Below, one piece after another: positions 24,492 to 32,936 of a stretch of 34,144 bases of DNA. The translations under genes were made by a program, and so were the position numbers. Below the pieces are notes generated by a model, which saw only the letters and a program-made list of their open reading frames with translations, had not been told where the DNA came from and did no database searches. Source of the DNA: Phocaeicola_A sp964481755 (GTDB taxonomy: Bacteria > Bacteroidota > Bacteroidia > Bacteroidales > Bacteroidaceae); the NCBI GenBank assembly GCA_964481755.1, contig CAYZVH010000011.1, positions 1 through 34,144 of the forward strand, given 5' to 3'. Positions within the stretch are counted from its first letter, which is position 1. The number at the start of each line of letters is the position of its first letter.

Positions 24492-25610
24492 ATGATGAAA
24501 CGAATATTGTTAGGTGTAGGGTTGCTGAGCGTGGCCCTCACCGCTGCCACAGCGCAGACCCTCAAAGGAAAACTGGCCGGCGTAGAGTCCGGAAAGATTG
24601 TTATCTGCCTGCACGATGTGGGCGAAGAGATGCAGGTGGACACCGTCGCACTGGATGCTAACGGCGAGTTCTCCTACACCTTGAAGTCGGAGATGGCCAC
24701 GCGTGCTAACATCTATCCAATGATAGAACAAGTGCCTGGGGCTGAACCCCGTCGGTTCGCCTATGCCAGTGTCATCCTTGTCCCCGGTGAGCAGCTGACG
24801 CTGAACGGCACGTTCGAAGACTATCAGACCGGTGGAACGGCTTTCCACCAAGAGTATAGCAAGGCGAATGCCCCAATGGACTCTATCCGGGCCCTGCAAG
24901 GTGCCTTGAGACAGAAATACCGGAATATGGGTACCGATGAGGCTATGCAAGAGGCTTACATGAAAGAGTATCGGCCGTTGGCGGATGCTTACAAGGCGTA
25001 CATCCTCAGCTACATCAAGGCCCATCCCGACAGCGATGTCTCTACCGCTCTCGTTGTTAACCTCGGCATGCGCAACTACGACGAAGGTCTGGCACTGTTG
25101 ACACCCCGTGCCAAAGATGGCAAACTCTCGTCGCTCTACAAGACGGGGTTGAAGTCTCTCGAGCAGCAGAAGCAGAAAGAAGACCGCATGAATGCGATGG
25201 CGGGCAAGCCGGCTCCCGCGTTCAACCTGCCGGGGCTGGACGGTAACCTGATCTCGCTGGAGAGTCTGCGTGGCAAGTATGTGGTGGTGGACTTCTGGGG
25301 CAGCTGGTGCGGATGGTGCATCAAGGGCATCCCCGACATGAAGAAGGCCTACGAGAAGCATAAGGACAAGGTGGAGTTCGTTAGCGTGGACTGCCGCGAC
25401 ACCGAGGCGAAGTGGAAGAAAGCCGTGGCCGACAATGCCATGCCGTGGATTCATGTCCGCTGTGCCGACGGCTGCGACATGCCCGACCTGTACAACGTGT
25501 TGGGCTATCCCACCAAGGTAGTCATCGACCCGCAAGGCATCATCGTGAAGACCATCGTAGGCGAGAGCCCCGAGTTCTACGAGTTGCTCGACAAGCTCTT
25601 CGCGGAGTAA
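24492..25610 (+). CDS. TlpA-like thiol-disulfide oxidoreductase with DUF4369, locus A
   Basis: 372 residues with a cleavable signal peptide (LLGVGLLSVALTAATAQ); no lipobox, so it is probably soluble in the periplasm. The N-terminal third (LKGKLAGVESGKIVICLHDV) is a DUF4369-type beta-sandwich, then a helical segment. The thioredoxin domain covers about 240-372, with active site SWCGWC (Cys273, Cys276) and a cis-Pro loop at VLGYPTKVVI. The CGWC dipeptide is less common than CGPC or CxPC. It begins 4 bp after the DsbD-alpha fusion gene and ends the locus A operon just before the shared terminator. It probably reduces or isomerises disulfides in a substrate brought in by the SusCD-A pair. Confidence 0.92.
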   Translation: MMKRILLGVGLLSVALTAATAQTLKGKLAGVESGKIVICLHDVGEEMQVDTVALDANGEFSYTLKSEMATRANIYPMIEQVPGAEPRRFAYASVILVPGEQLTLNGTFEDYQTGGTAFHQEYSKANAPMDSIRALQGALRQKYRNMGTDEAMQEAYMKEYRPLADAYKAYILSYIKAHPDSDVSTALVVNLGMRNYDEGLALLTPRAKDGKLSSLYKTGLKSLEQQKQKEDRMNAMAGKPAPAFNLPGLDGNLISLESLRGKYVVVDFWGSWCGWCIKGIPDMKKAYEKHKDKVEFVSVDCRDTEAKWKKAVADNAMPWIHVRCADGCDMPDLYNVLGYPTKVVIDPQGIIVKTIVGESPEFYELLDKLFAE

Positions 25611-25626
25611 TATAGACTGTCTTTAT

Positions 25627-25686
25627 AGGAAATCCCTCAATGAGGGAGGAATTCAGTGATTTTCCTCCCTCATTGAGGGATTTCTT
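25627..25686. terminator. Bidirectional terminator between loci A and B
   Basis: A 25-bp stem (arms 25627-25651 and 25662-25686, one G-U pair) with a 10-nt loop, located between two convergent stops at 25610 and 25714. Each arm contains its own small palindrome, CCCTCA-A-TGAGGG. Confidence 0.9.
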
Positions 25687-25713
25687 TAAATCTATGGGAT
25701 GTCCCGTGAACGA

Positions 25714-26886
25714 CTATTCGCCAAAGAGCTCGGCTAGCTTGTTGGCCAGTTTTTCGCCAGTGATGTTCTGCGCTACGCAGTTGCCGGTGGTGCCGTCCAC
25801 TACGAAGATGGCGGGGATGAACTGCACTTTGTAGCTGTCGGCTATGCCGTCGCGGTCCACGCCATTGGGCCAGGGGAGTTGCTCCTCTTCGAGGGCCTTC
25901 TTCCACGCGTCGTCGTCCTTGTCGATAGAGACGCTGACAATCTCCAGACCTTTGTCCTTATACTGCTCATAGAGCTTCTTCAGGTTGGGGATCTCCTTGC
26001 GGCAAGGTCCGCACCATGAGGCCCAGAAGTCTACCAGGTAGACCTTCTTGCCTTTCACGCAGTCCGCCATCTTCACTTTGCTGCCATCGGCCTGCAACAG
26101 GTCGAACTGGGGCAGAGCCTCACCCTCGAAGGTCTTGGGGAAGAGTTGCTCTTTCAGCAGCTGACCATAGAAGCTGTTCTGGGCGTCCTCGGAGAGCTTG
26201 TCCCACAAAGGTTTCTGCTCGTCGGTGAAATAGTTGTAGCTGTTGAGCATTGCGAAAGGTCCCCACCAGGTCTCTTTATTGTCCTCGAAGCATTTGTTGT
26301 AGGAGCTTTCCACGGTCTTGAAGAAGTTACCCTCGTCGGCAGCGAACTTCTTGTAAGCTTCCGTCTCCTGGAGTTGCTTGATGAGAACCGTATCGTTGGC
26401 CTTCCACGCTTGGTTTACCTTATCGAGAATCTCCTTGGAGTCCGCGTGATATTTCTCGTAGAGGTCGTCCAACTCTTTCTTGATGTTGCCAATCTTCGTG
26501 TTGTACTCGTCGTTGGCCTTGCTGCCTGTCACCTTCACGTCCTTCGCGATATAGCCTCCGCCTTCGTAGGCCTCTGCCGTCAACGTTACCTTCACGTTTT
26601 CACCACCTTGCGTCATTACGTTGAACAGATAGGGGGCGCCTTCGGGGCCTACGCCGATGTAGCGTATCTCCGTGACGGGAACCGTCAGGGTCAGCTGTCC
26701 GTCCGTTACTACGCCCGAGGCGATAGGTTCTTGGTCCTGATGGGTGGAGGCTAGGATGGCTTCCATCTTTGTGCCGTCGGGGATGCCCGTCAGCGAGACG
26801 TTGATGGTACTCTCATTGTTGTTCTGCTTGCACGCTCCACAAACGATGATGGAAGCCAGTGCAAGGGCTAAAGCAGTTTTTTTCAT
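25714..26886 (-). CDS. TlpA-like thiol-disulfide oxidoreductase with DUF4369, locus B
   Basis: 390 residues. A lipoprotein signal ends near VCGAC (Cys19). A DUF4369-like beta-rich domain covers about 28-125 (NVSLTGIPDGTKMEAILAST). A helical middle (DDLYEKYHADSKEILDKVNQ) follows. The thioredoxin domain covers about 265-390, with active site ASWCGPC (Cys292, Cys295) and cis-Pro loop VQFIPAIFVV. The CGPC motif is the classical thioredoxin type, unlike CGWC in locus A. It is the last gene of the locus B run, 91 bp after susD-B, across a hairpin and a weak internal promoter. It probably reduces disulfides in the periplasm; tethering suggests work near the outer membrane. Confidence 0.93.
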   Translation of the reverse strand: MKKTALALALASIIVCGACKQNNNESTINVSLTGIPDGTKMEAILASTHQDQEPIASGVVTDGQLTLTVPVTEIRYIGVGPEGAPYLFNVMTQGGENVKVTLTAEAYEGGGYIAKDVKVTGSKANDEYNTKIGNIKKELDDLYEKYHADSKEILDKVNQAWKANDTVLIKQLQETEAYKKFAADEGNFFKTVESSYNKCFEDNKETWWGPFAMLNSYNYFTDEQKPLWDKLSEDAQNSFYGQLLKEQLFPKTFEGEALPQFDLLQADGSKVKMADCVKGKKVYLVDFWASWCGPCRKEIPNLKKLYEQYKDKGLEIVSVSIDKDDDAWKKALEEEQLPWPNGVDRDGIADSYKVQFIPAIFVVDGTTGNCVAQNITGEKLANKLAELFGE

Positions 26887-26920
26887 GTTGTTAAGAGATT
26901 TAGTTTAAAAACAGACTGAC

Positions 26921-26946
26921 ATTGAGGTGATGTGTGTCACCCCAAT
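26921..26946 (-). terminator. Attenuator-like hairpin between susD-B and tlpA-B
   Basis: A 10-bp stem (ATTGGGGTGA/TCACCTCAAT) with a 6-nt loop; one G-U pair exists only on the minus strand. TTTTTAAAC follows 8 nt later. It is weak and probably partial. Confidence 0.5.
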
Positions 26947-26956
26947 AGTCGGTCCG

Positions 26957-26964
26957 CAAATATA
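26957..26964 (-). promoter_or_regulatory. Possible internal -7 element before tlpA-B
   Basis: The minus strand reads TATATTTG, an exact TAnnTTTG, just after the susD-B stop. No -33 partner is clear. It would allow expression of the thioredoxin independently of the ECF sigma. Confidence 0.35.
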
Positions 26965-26977
26965 GGTTATAAATAAG

Positions 26978-28384
26978 TTATTTCTCTACGTTTTGTACAA
27001 AACTTCCGTTGCCCGGGTTGTCGATGGCTCCCTGCGGGAACGGCATAGTCCAAAGGTGTGAGGTCGGCGTCAGACTCACCGTCTTGCCATCCACCTCTTT
27101 CGTCAGTGTGCGCGCATATGTGCCCTCCGCATTATAGCGGCGGCTGTCGGCAAACGGAACGATGGAGAAGATGAGCAGATTCTCTTTCCCCTGACGGATG
27201 TACTGGATAGCCTCTGCCTCGGTAGCTGCCGTGAGGTCTTGATATACAGAGGGCAGAATGTAGGTCTTGCGCACAGCGTTCACCACATCCATAGCCTGCG
27301 ACAGCTGTCCCTTGCGGGCAAGGCACTCAGCCTTGATGAAGTACTGCTCCACACTTCGCATGCCACAGAAGTTGATGTTGCCGCTGGTAAGTCCATAGTA
27401 GTAGGTCTCTGAACCCATGGTGCGCAGTTTCCAGTTGCTCAGGAAGAAAGCGTCGCCTTGCTCGAATCGGTCCGCTCTCGCCACGGGGAGGTTGTACATG
27501 GAACTGCCATAGGACGATTCGCTATAGTTGAAGTTGTAGTTCTCCACACTGTAGAAATCCATGGGTGACGTCAGGTATGGATAGTTGTTCTCCATCTCTA
27601 TATCGCTCTGGTTCTGTTCGTAGAAGGATACCCAGTCCGTCAACTGGTCGTTGATGGCAAGGGCCTGGTTGGCATACTCCAACGCCTTGTCGTAGTTCAT
27701 CATCTGCAGGTAGACGCGGGCCAACATAGCGTAAGCGGCTCCTTTGCCCGGATGAAGTATTGTGGTGCCCATGTCCGGCAGGTAGGGAAGAGCCTCGTTG
27801 AGGTCATTCAAGATGAAATCATACATCTCCTGAATGGTGGCTTGATGGTGCGGGGCATCCTGCAGGCTGCTGGTTATCAATGGCACGCACAGTTTGGTGG
27901 CAGCCGTTGAGGCTTCGTAGGTGTCGGCGTAGTAGTTGGCCAAGTTGAAGTAGTGCATCGCTCTGAGCACCCGTGCGTAGGCCATCACTTCGGTCTTCTC
28001 CGCTTCGGTGCCTGAGGTGGCATCGGGCACCTCCTCCAACAAGAGGTTGCAGGTGTTGATGGCACCATAGCCGGCATAGTAGCAAATCTCGTCGGAATTG
28101 TTCAGATAGATGCGGTCGGTCTCTTCTTCCCAGTTGTAGTTCGCTTTGTAGAGCGGATAATAGCTGGCGTAAGAGTCTCTCAAGTATTGGTCGTTGAGCA
28201 GATAGGTGGTCTGCATGTTGGACAGACGGTGGTTGGTGTACTCGTCGCGCAGGAAAGGCTCGTAGTCTTCCAGCGCCTTGGGGATACGCTTGCCCTTGGG
28301 CTCAATGTTCAGATAGTCGTCGCAAGAGGCAAAGGTCAGTGCCACGCCAGCCATCACGAGGAGGGATAATATATTTTTCTTCAT
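26978..28384 (-). CDS. SusD-like surface lipoprotein, locus B
   Basis: 468 residues. The lipobox FASC gives Cys21, followed by DDYLNIEPKGKRIP. The scaffold helices are visible (VMAYARVLRAMHYFNLANYY; AAYAMLARVYLQMMNYDKAL). The C-terminal SusD_RagB-type segment (VEQYFIKAECLARKGQLSQA) is present, with IQYIRQGKENLLIFSIVPFA in place of the usual 'ERR..L..E..R..DLRR' pattern. It is 20 bp downstream of susC-B. It should form the lid of SusC-B. It differs from the locus A protein in length and in most of its sequence, so the two loci probably bind different ligands. Confidence 0.94.
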   Translation of the reverse strand: MKKNILSLLVMAGVALTFASCDDYLNIEPKGKRIPKALEDYEPFLRDEYTNHRLSNMQTTYLLNDQYLRDSYASYYPLYKANYNWEEETDRIYLNNSDEICYYAGYGAINTCNLLLEEVPDATSGTEAEKTEVMAYARVLRAMHYFNLANYYADTYEASTAATKLCVPLITSSLQDAPHHQATIQEMYDFILNDLNEALPYLPDMGTTILHPGKGAAYAMLARVYLQMMNYDKALEYANQALAINDQLTDWVSFYEQNQSDIEMENNYPYLTSPMDFYSVENYNFNYSESSYGSSMYNLPVARADRFEQGDAFFLSNWKLRTMGSETYYYGLTSGNINFCGMRSVEQYFIKAECLARKGQLSQAMDVVNAVRKTYILPSVYQDLTAATEAEAIQYIRQGKENLLIFSIVPFADSRRYNAEGTYARTLTKEVDGKTVSLTPTSHLWTMPFPQGAIDNPGNGSFVQNVEK

Positions 28385-28404
28385 TGTCTTCTATTGTTTA
28401 AGAG

Positions 28405-31400
28405 TTAGAAATTGAGATAAATGCCTAACACGTAGTTGGTGGCGTTGTATCCGCCCAGCTGATACTTGGCCTGTTTGCTCTTCGCCCACAGGAACGGATT
28501 CTCCACGTTGGCCTGGATGCGTGCGCTCTGCAGGAAGAGTGAGCGGCAGACGCTCTTGGGCAGGTGGTAAGCCAGTGAGATGTTGTTCAGCTTGATGTAG
28601 CTGGCATCGAGGATGTTGATGTCGGCATACTGGTACAACGATGCCAGGTCGGATGCGGAGTAGTCGCTCTCGGCAAACACGGCCTTAGGTATGTTGGTAT
28701 GAGCCTCGTCGCCCGGTTGCTTCCAACGGTTGGCAAGTTCTGAGCTGGCTCCTACAATCTTGGTGATGTAACCGATGCTCGAGTACTCGCATTTGAGGAA
28801 CGCAGGGTTGGTGTTGCGCATCACGTGTCCGCCGGCGAAGAGGAACTGGAGGCTCAGCTCGAAGTCCTTGTAGCTGACCGATGTGCCAAATGAGCCGCTG
28901 TACTTCGGTGTGGTGGTTCCAGCATAGACGATAGCATCGAGTGAGGTGGGCTGATAGGTCACCTTGTCGCCGTTCTCGTCGTACACCTGCGGGATGCCCT
29001 CTTCGGTGAGCCCTGCCCATTTATAGGCATAGATGGCATTGTACTCGTTGCCGATAACGGGGTATGCCGACGGATAGTCGAGCATGAGGAAATAGACCGG
29101 AGCCTTCACGTTGACGTAGGTCACCTTGTTTTTGTTGTAGGCGTAAGTCAGGTTGGCGCTCCAACTGAGATCCTTCGTGCGGAGAATCTCGCCGTTGAGG
29201 GTGATTTCCACACCGCGGTTATACATCTTTCCGTTGTTGATGGTGTAGGTGCTGTAGCCCCATCCCTCGGTCGGGTTACCCATGGTGTTCGCCAACAGGT
29301 CCGAGCCCTTCTTGTTGTAGAACTCAATCATACCGCTCAACCGGTTGTTCAGCAAAGCGAAGTCGACACCGATGTTCAGTGTGTTGGTCTTTTCCCATCT
29401 CAGCATTGGATTGGCGCGGGAGGAGATGCTTCCTGCGGTACCACCCACGTTCCAGTTGGTCGTGTAGCTTGCAACGGTGTATGGGGCGGAGTTCTTCGAC
29501 ACGTTGCCGGCGATACCGTCGGAGATGCGCAGTTTCAGGTAATCGACCCAGTCTACATCGAAGAATTTCTCTTTGCTGATAATCCAGCTGGCACCCACGG
29601 ACCAGATGGGTTTGTTCTGATACTTCGAGCTGGTGCCCCACAGGTTCGAACGGTCCCAACGGAGGCTACCGGTGACGCTGTACTTGTCGTCGTACGTATA
29701 GGCAGCGTTGCCGTAGACGGAGACGTAGCGGTTTACGTTCTCATAGGCAGCGGCGAGTTCACCATCCGACCAAAAATAGTTCCAGCCCAACAGTGCGTCC
29801 ACACCTTCGAGGAGGGCACCATTGTCGATTTGTGCCTGGGTCAGCATCTGCGAGTCGTAGTTGTATGCCTTGTTGCGGTGGTACTCCTGCTTGTTCTGGA
29901 TAGTCTCTGTACCCACAATGGCCGTCACGCTGTGCACGTCGTTGAAGGTCTTGTTGAAGTCCAACTGCTGACGGAAGTTGTAGGCCGATGTATACTGGTC
30001 CGTGCGGGTGAGGATGTCGCCATAGGGGATGACGTACTCCGTGCCGCCCCAACCATCGTCCTTGGCAAAACCATTGACCGTGCTGCGCACGCTGGCGGAC
30101 TCTTTCAGTTGCAGTCCCTCCCCACGGTATGAGCCGCGTTCATATTGGAATGAGGAGGTGTACTTCAAGCAGGGCAGGATTTGTATGTTCAGACGAGCGA
30201 ATGTACGCAGCGAGAGTTCTTTGGTGGTGGTTATCTGACGGTTGAGCTCATCCAACGGGGTGATGTCCATGCGATAGAGTCCATAGGCGTCGTAGATGGA
30301 CTGGTCGTTGGTGCTGTAGCTCTCTTCCATCGGTTTGGTGTAGTTCGTGCCATCGGCATTCTTCAGGTCGTCGTAGGGCATGAAGGAATAGCCCGGCGAG
30401 AAGATGTCGTAGTCCTGCACTTTCTCTTCGCCCACCTTGATGTAGGCACCCAGGTCGAGCGACAACCACTTGGTGAAGGTGGTGGAGTTGGTGAGGTTCA
30501 GTCCCAGGGACTGGTCGTTGGAGTATTTGTCTTCGTTGCTATCATATTTATAGGTAACAGAAGCCTTGAAGATGTTGTTGACCGAGTTGTTGACGATGTT
30601 GAGGTTATACTGCTGGTAGAGCGGGTCTCTCTTGGCGTACTTCTCAGCCTGTTTGTAGTAGTTGTAGCCTTTTGTGGCGAGGGAGTTCAGCGTCTGGTTC
30701 ATCTCGCTCTCGGAGATGTTGCCTGCGTAGTAGTTGAGGATAGAGCGGATGCCGGCATCGGGATAAATCTTGTTGTCGAGCATGTTCTGAGCATAGCTCT
30801 GTGCGTCGGTATCAGCCAAATAAGGGTTTTGTGCGGCCCACTCCTTCTCTAGTTCTACGGCTAAGGCAGAGTTGGCCAGATGGTCTGTGTAATAAGAGTA
30901 GGGGTGCCAAGTCATCGTGGCGTTGAAGGAGACGTTCGTCTTGCCCTTGGCAGCGGATTTTTTGGTAGTGATGACGATGACACCGTTGGCGGCGCGTGCA
31001 CCATAGATGGAGGCTGCGGCAGCATCCTTCAGCACCGTGATGCTCTCTATATCGTCCATATTGAGGTCTGGGATTTGCTCTTCGAGACTGTTACCATTGC
31101 CTGTCAGCAAGGTCTTCTCCACAGGGAAGCCGTCGATGACGTACAGGGGAGAGGTGGAGGCGTTCATGGTGGTGACACCACGAATTAGGCCGCCGTTGTA
31201 ACCTGCTACCTCGCCTTCCAATACGGTAGACAAGCTGCTGAGGCGCTTGGCCTTCAGGTCGCTGGCGTTGACTTTGGTGAACGAACCTGTAGTCCGTTCT
31301 TTGGAGAGGGTTTGGTAACCGGTTACCACCACTTCGTCGAGCAGCATCTGGTCTTCGGCCATCACGATGTTCATAGTCTTCTTGCTGACTTTCACCTTCT

Positions 31401-31914
31401 GTGAGTCCATGCCCACGTAGGAGACTGTCACCTCCTGGCATTCCTGGGGAATGTAGAGCTGGAACAGACCGTCCATGTCCGTCACGGTGCCGTAGGGTGA
31501 GCCGGGAACAGTCACCGAGGCACCAATCAACGGTTCGCCGTTCTCGTCGGTAATCTTACCGGAGATGAAGCGTAGGTCGTCGGCGTTTGCATGCGCCTGT
31601 GTGGTGGTGTTCTTCTTCACTGTGATGAACTTGCCACTGACAGAGTAGCTGAAGGGTTTCCCTTCCAGTATTTGCTTCACGGCCTGTGGAGCCGTGGCAT
31701 TCCGGAGGTTAGCCGTGGTGGTGTAGGGCTTCACATCCTCCACCACGAAACTGACTTTATAGTCCGACTTCTCCTGCACAGCGCGCAGAGCCGAGGCTAA
31801 AGGTTCATTCTTGAACGATAGGGTAATGCCGCCCTTGGAGTTTTGGGCCGCAAGAGGTAAGGCCGTCCAAAGGGTTAGGATGGCGAGTACCAAGGTCGCT
31901 TTTAATTCTCTCAT
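28405..31914 (-). CDS. SusC-like TonB-dependent receptor with STN domain, locus B
   Basis: 1169 residues with a signal peptide ending PLAAQ. The STN domain covers about 28-100 (ITLSFKNEPLASALRAVQEK). A carboxypeptidase-regulatory-like domain follows (ISGKITDENGEPLIGASVTV). The plug starts near DEVVVTGYQTLSKERTTGSF, nearly the same as in SusC-A, and contains VLKDAAAASIYGARAANGVI. The barrel ends NATNYVLGIYLNF with the terminal phenylalanine typical of outer membrane proteins. The shared GYQTLSKER segment suggests the two receptors belong to one SusC subgroup. The STN domain fits signalling to FecR-B. Its candidate ECF promoter lies at 31972-31999. Confidence 0.96.
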   Translation of the reverse strand: MRELKATLVLAILTLWTALPLAAQNSKGGITLSFKNEPLASALRAVQEKSDYKVSFVVEDVKPYTTTANLRNATAPQAVKQILEGKPFSYSVSGKFITVKKNTTTQAHANADDLRFISGKITDENGEPLIGASVTVPGSPYGTVTDMDGLFQLYIPQECQEVTVSYVGMDSQKVKVSKKTMNIVMAEDQMLLDEVVVTGYQTLSKERTTGSFTKVNASDLKAKRLSSLSTVLEGEVAGYNGGLIRGVTTMNASTSPLYVIDGFPVEKTLLTGNGNSLEEQIPDLNMDDIESITVLKDAAAASIYGARAANGVIVITTKKSAAKGKTNVSFNATMTWHPYSYYTDHLANSALAVELEKEWAAQNPYLADTDAQSYAQNMLDNKIYPDAGIRSILNYYAGNISESEMNQTLNSLATKGYNYYKQAEKYAKRDPLYQQYNLNIVNNSVNNIFKASVTYKYDSNEDKYSNDQSLGLNLTNSTTFTKWLSLDLGAYIKVGEEKVQDYDIFSPGYSFMPYDDLKNADGTNYTKPMEESYSTNDQSIYDAYGLYRMDITPLDELNRQITTTKELSLRTFARLNIQILPCLKYTSSFQYERGSYRGEGLQLKESASVRSTVNGFAKDDGWGGTEYVIPYGDILTRTDQYTSAYNFRQQLDFNKTFNDVHSVTAIVGTETIQNKQEYHRNKAYNYDSQMLTQAQIDNGALLEGVDALLGWNYFWSDGELAAAYENVNRYVSVYGNAAYTYDDKYSVTGSLRWDRSNLWGTSSKYQNKPIWSVGASWIISKEKFFDVDWVDYLKLRISDGIAGNVSKNSAPYTVASYTTNWNVGGTAGSISSRANPMLRWEKTNTLNIGVDFALLNNRLSGMIEFYNKKGSDLLANTMGNPTEGWGYSTYTINNGKMYNRGVEITLNGEILRTKDLSWSANLTYAYNKNKVTYVNVKAPVYFLMLDYPSAYPVIGNEYNAIYAYKWAGLTEEGIPQVYDENGDKVTYQPTSLDAIVYAGTTTPKYSGSFGTSVSYKDFELSLQFLFAGGHVMRNTNPAFLKCEYSSIGYITKIVGASSELANRWKQPGDEAHTNIPKAVFAESDYSASDLASLYQYADINILDASYIKLNNISLAYHLPKSVCRSLFLQSARIQANVENPFLWAKSKQAKYQLGGYNATNYVLGIYLNF

Positions 31915-31971
31915 AACTTTTTATGTTTTATTGTTGTGAAATAATTGTTCTTACGAAACACTTGTATTGTA

Positions 31972-31999
31972 ACTACGTTTTCGCAGGGCAATCGGTAAC
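31972..31999 (-). promoter_or_regulatory. Candidate ECF promoter of susC-B
   Basis: On the minus strand: GTTACC (31994-31999), exactly 16 nt, then CGTAGT (31972-31977), 57 bp before the susC-B ATG. The extended box GGTGTTACC matches GGTGTAACC upstream of fecR-B. Confidence 0.6.
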
Positions 32000-32055
32000 A
32001 CCTGGCCTGCAAAAAAAGTATGGGAAAGAATGAAAAGCCTTCACCCGTCGGTGGA

Positions 32056-32877
32056 TTACTCCACTACGATGGTGTCCCCCTGGATGGATACTCTGGTAAT
32101 GCCAAGGCCATTGAGCAGGTCGGCAGCTTCGGCAAGAGTGCCGTTGCGGTTGGCTGAGAAGTCGAGCCGGATGTCCTTTGCCTTGGTGTTGCGGAACTCC
32201 ACGTGGGCACGATACTGCCGAGCCAAGTCGTCGAGGATGTGCTCTAGTGGCTGGTCGCGGTAATAGTAGATGCCGTCTACCCAAGCCGTTGTCTCCTCCA
32301 CGTTCACCTCCTCTATCTCCACGTGCGCAGACTCCTTCTGCTCTGCCTCACGAAGCGAGAATTGCTGGCCGGGGGTGAGTGTGTAGACTTTTGTCTTCTC
32401 CTTCTTGGGCGTAACAGAGACGCTGCCTTCCACCAGTGTCACCCGACAATCTTTGTCGGCGTAGGCACAGATGTTGAAGGAGGTGCCGAGGTCTTTCGTC
32501 AACAAGCCTCCTGCATCTACCACGAAGGGACGTGCCTCATCGTGCTTCACCCGGAAGAATGCCTCGCCGGTGAGCTGCACCTTACGCTCCGTNNNNNNNN
32601 NNNNNNNNNNNNNNNNNNNNNNNNNNNNNNNNNNNNNNNNNNNNNNNNNNNNNNNNNNNNNNNNNNNNNNNNNNNNNNNNNNNNNNNNNNNNGCTGCGCT
32701 CGCCAGATGCTTGACGAGGGTGAGGTCTCGCTTCTTCTTGCCCACAATCTTCTCCAGCTCCGCATCCATGTCGGGTAGGGGAGATGAGGCGCGCAGAATG
32801 CCTTGCTCGATGGCGACCAAATCTTGGATGTCATCTTTCAGACTCGAGTCGTTGAATATGTCGTTCTCTTTTTCCAT
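32056..32877 (-). CDS. FecR-family anti-sigma factor, locus B, interrupted by assembly gap
   Basis: The visible parts are an N-terminal cytoplasmic segment (about 60 residues, to VKHLASA) and the C-terminal region. The second part starts inside the FecR domain (RKVQLTGEAFFRVKHDEARP) and ends with the DUF4974/STN-like domain (VDGIYYYRDQPLEHILDDLA). The membrane helix and the first half of FecR fall in the N run. Comparison with FecR-A suggests that more than 100 bp is missing there. The start at 32877 is preferred over the ATG at 32892, which would be almost leaderless from the ECF promoter at 32902. It should hold sigma B and receive a signal from SusC-B. Confidence 0.88.
   Translation of the reverse strand: MEKENDIFNDSSLKDDIQDLVAIEQGILRASSPLPDMDAELEKIVGKKKRDLTLVKHLASAXXXXXXXXXXXXXXXXXXXXXXXXXXXXXXXXXXTERKVQLTGEAFFRVKHDEARPFVVDAGGLLTKDLGTSFNICAYADKDCRVTLVEGSVSVTPKKEKTKVYTLTPGQQFSLREAEQKESAHVEIEEVNVEETTAWVDGIYYYRDQPLEHILDDLARQYRAHVEFRNTKAKDIRLDFSANRNGTLAEAADLLNGLGITRVSIQGDTIVVE
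32593..32692. other. Assembly gap of 100 N
   Basis: Exactly 100 N inside fecR-B, a placeholder for unknown length. The reading frame is the same on both sides, which has a one-in-three chance of being coincidence, so the real gap size cannot be inferred. Confidence 0.95.
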
Positions 32878-32901
32878 ATTGTTCAATGTCATTCTTTATA
32901 T

Positions 32902-32929
32902 AATACCCTTTGGTGGGCGAAATGGTTAC
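32902..32929 (-). promoter_or_regulatory. Candidate ECF promoter of fecR-B
   Basis: On the minus strand: GTAACC (32924-32929), exactly 16 nt, then GGTATT (32902-32907). It lies in the 59 bp between the sigma B stop and the preferred fecR-B start. Confidence 0.58.
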
Positions 32930-32936
32930 ACCTGTT

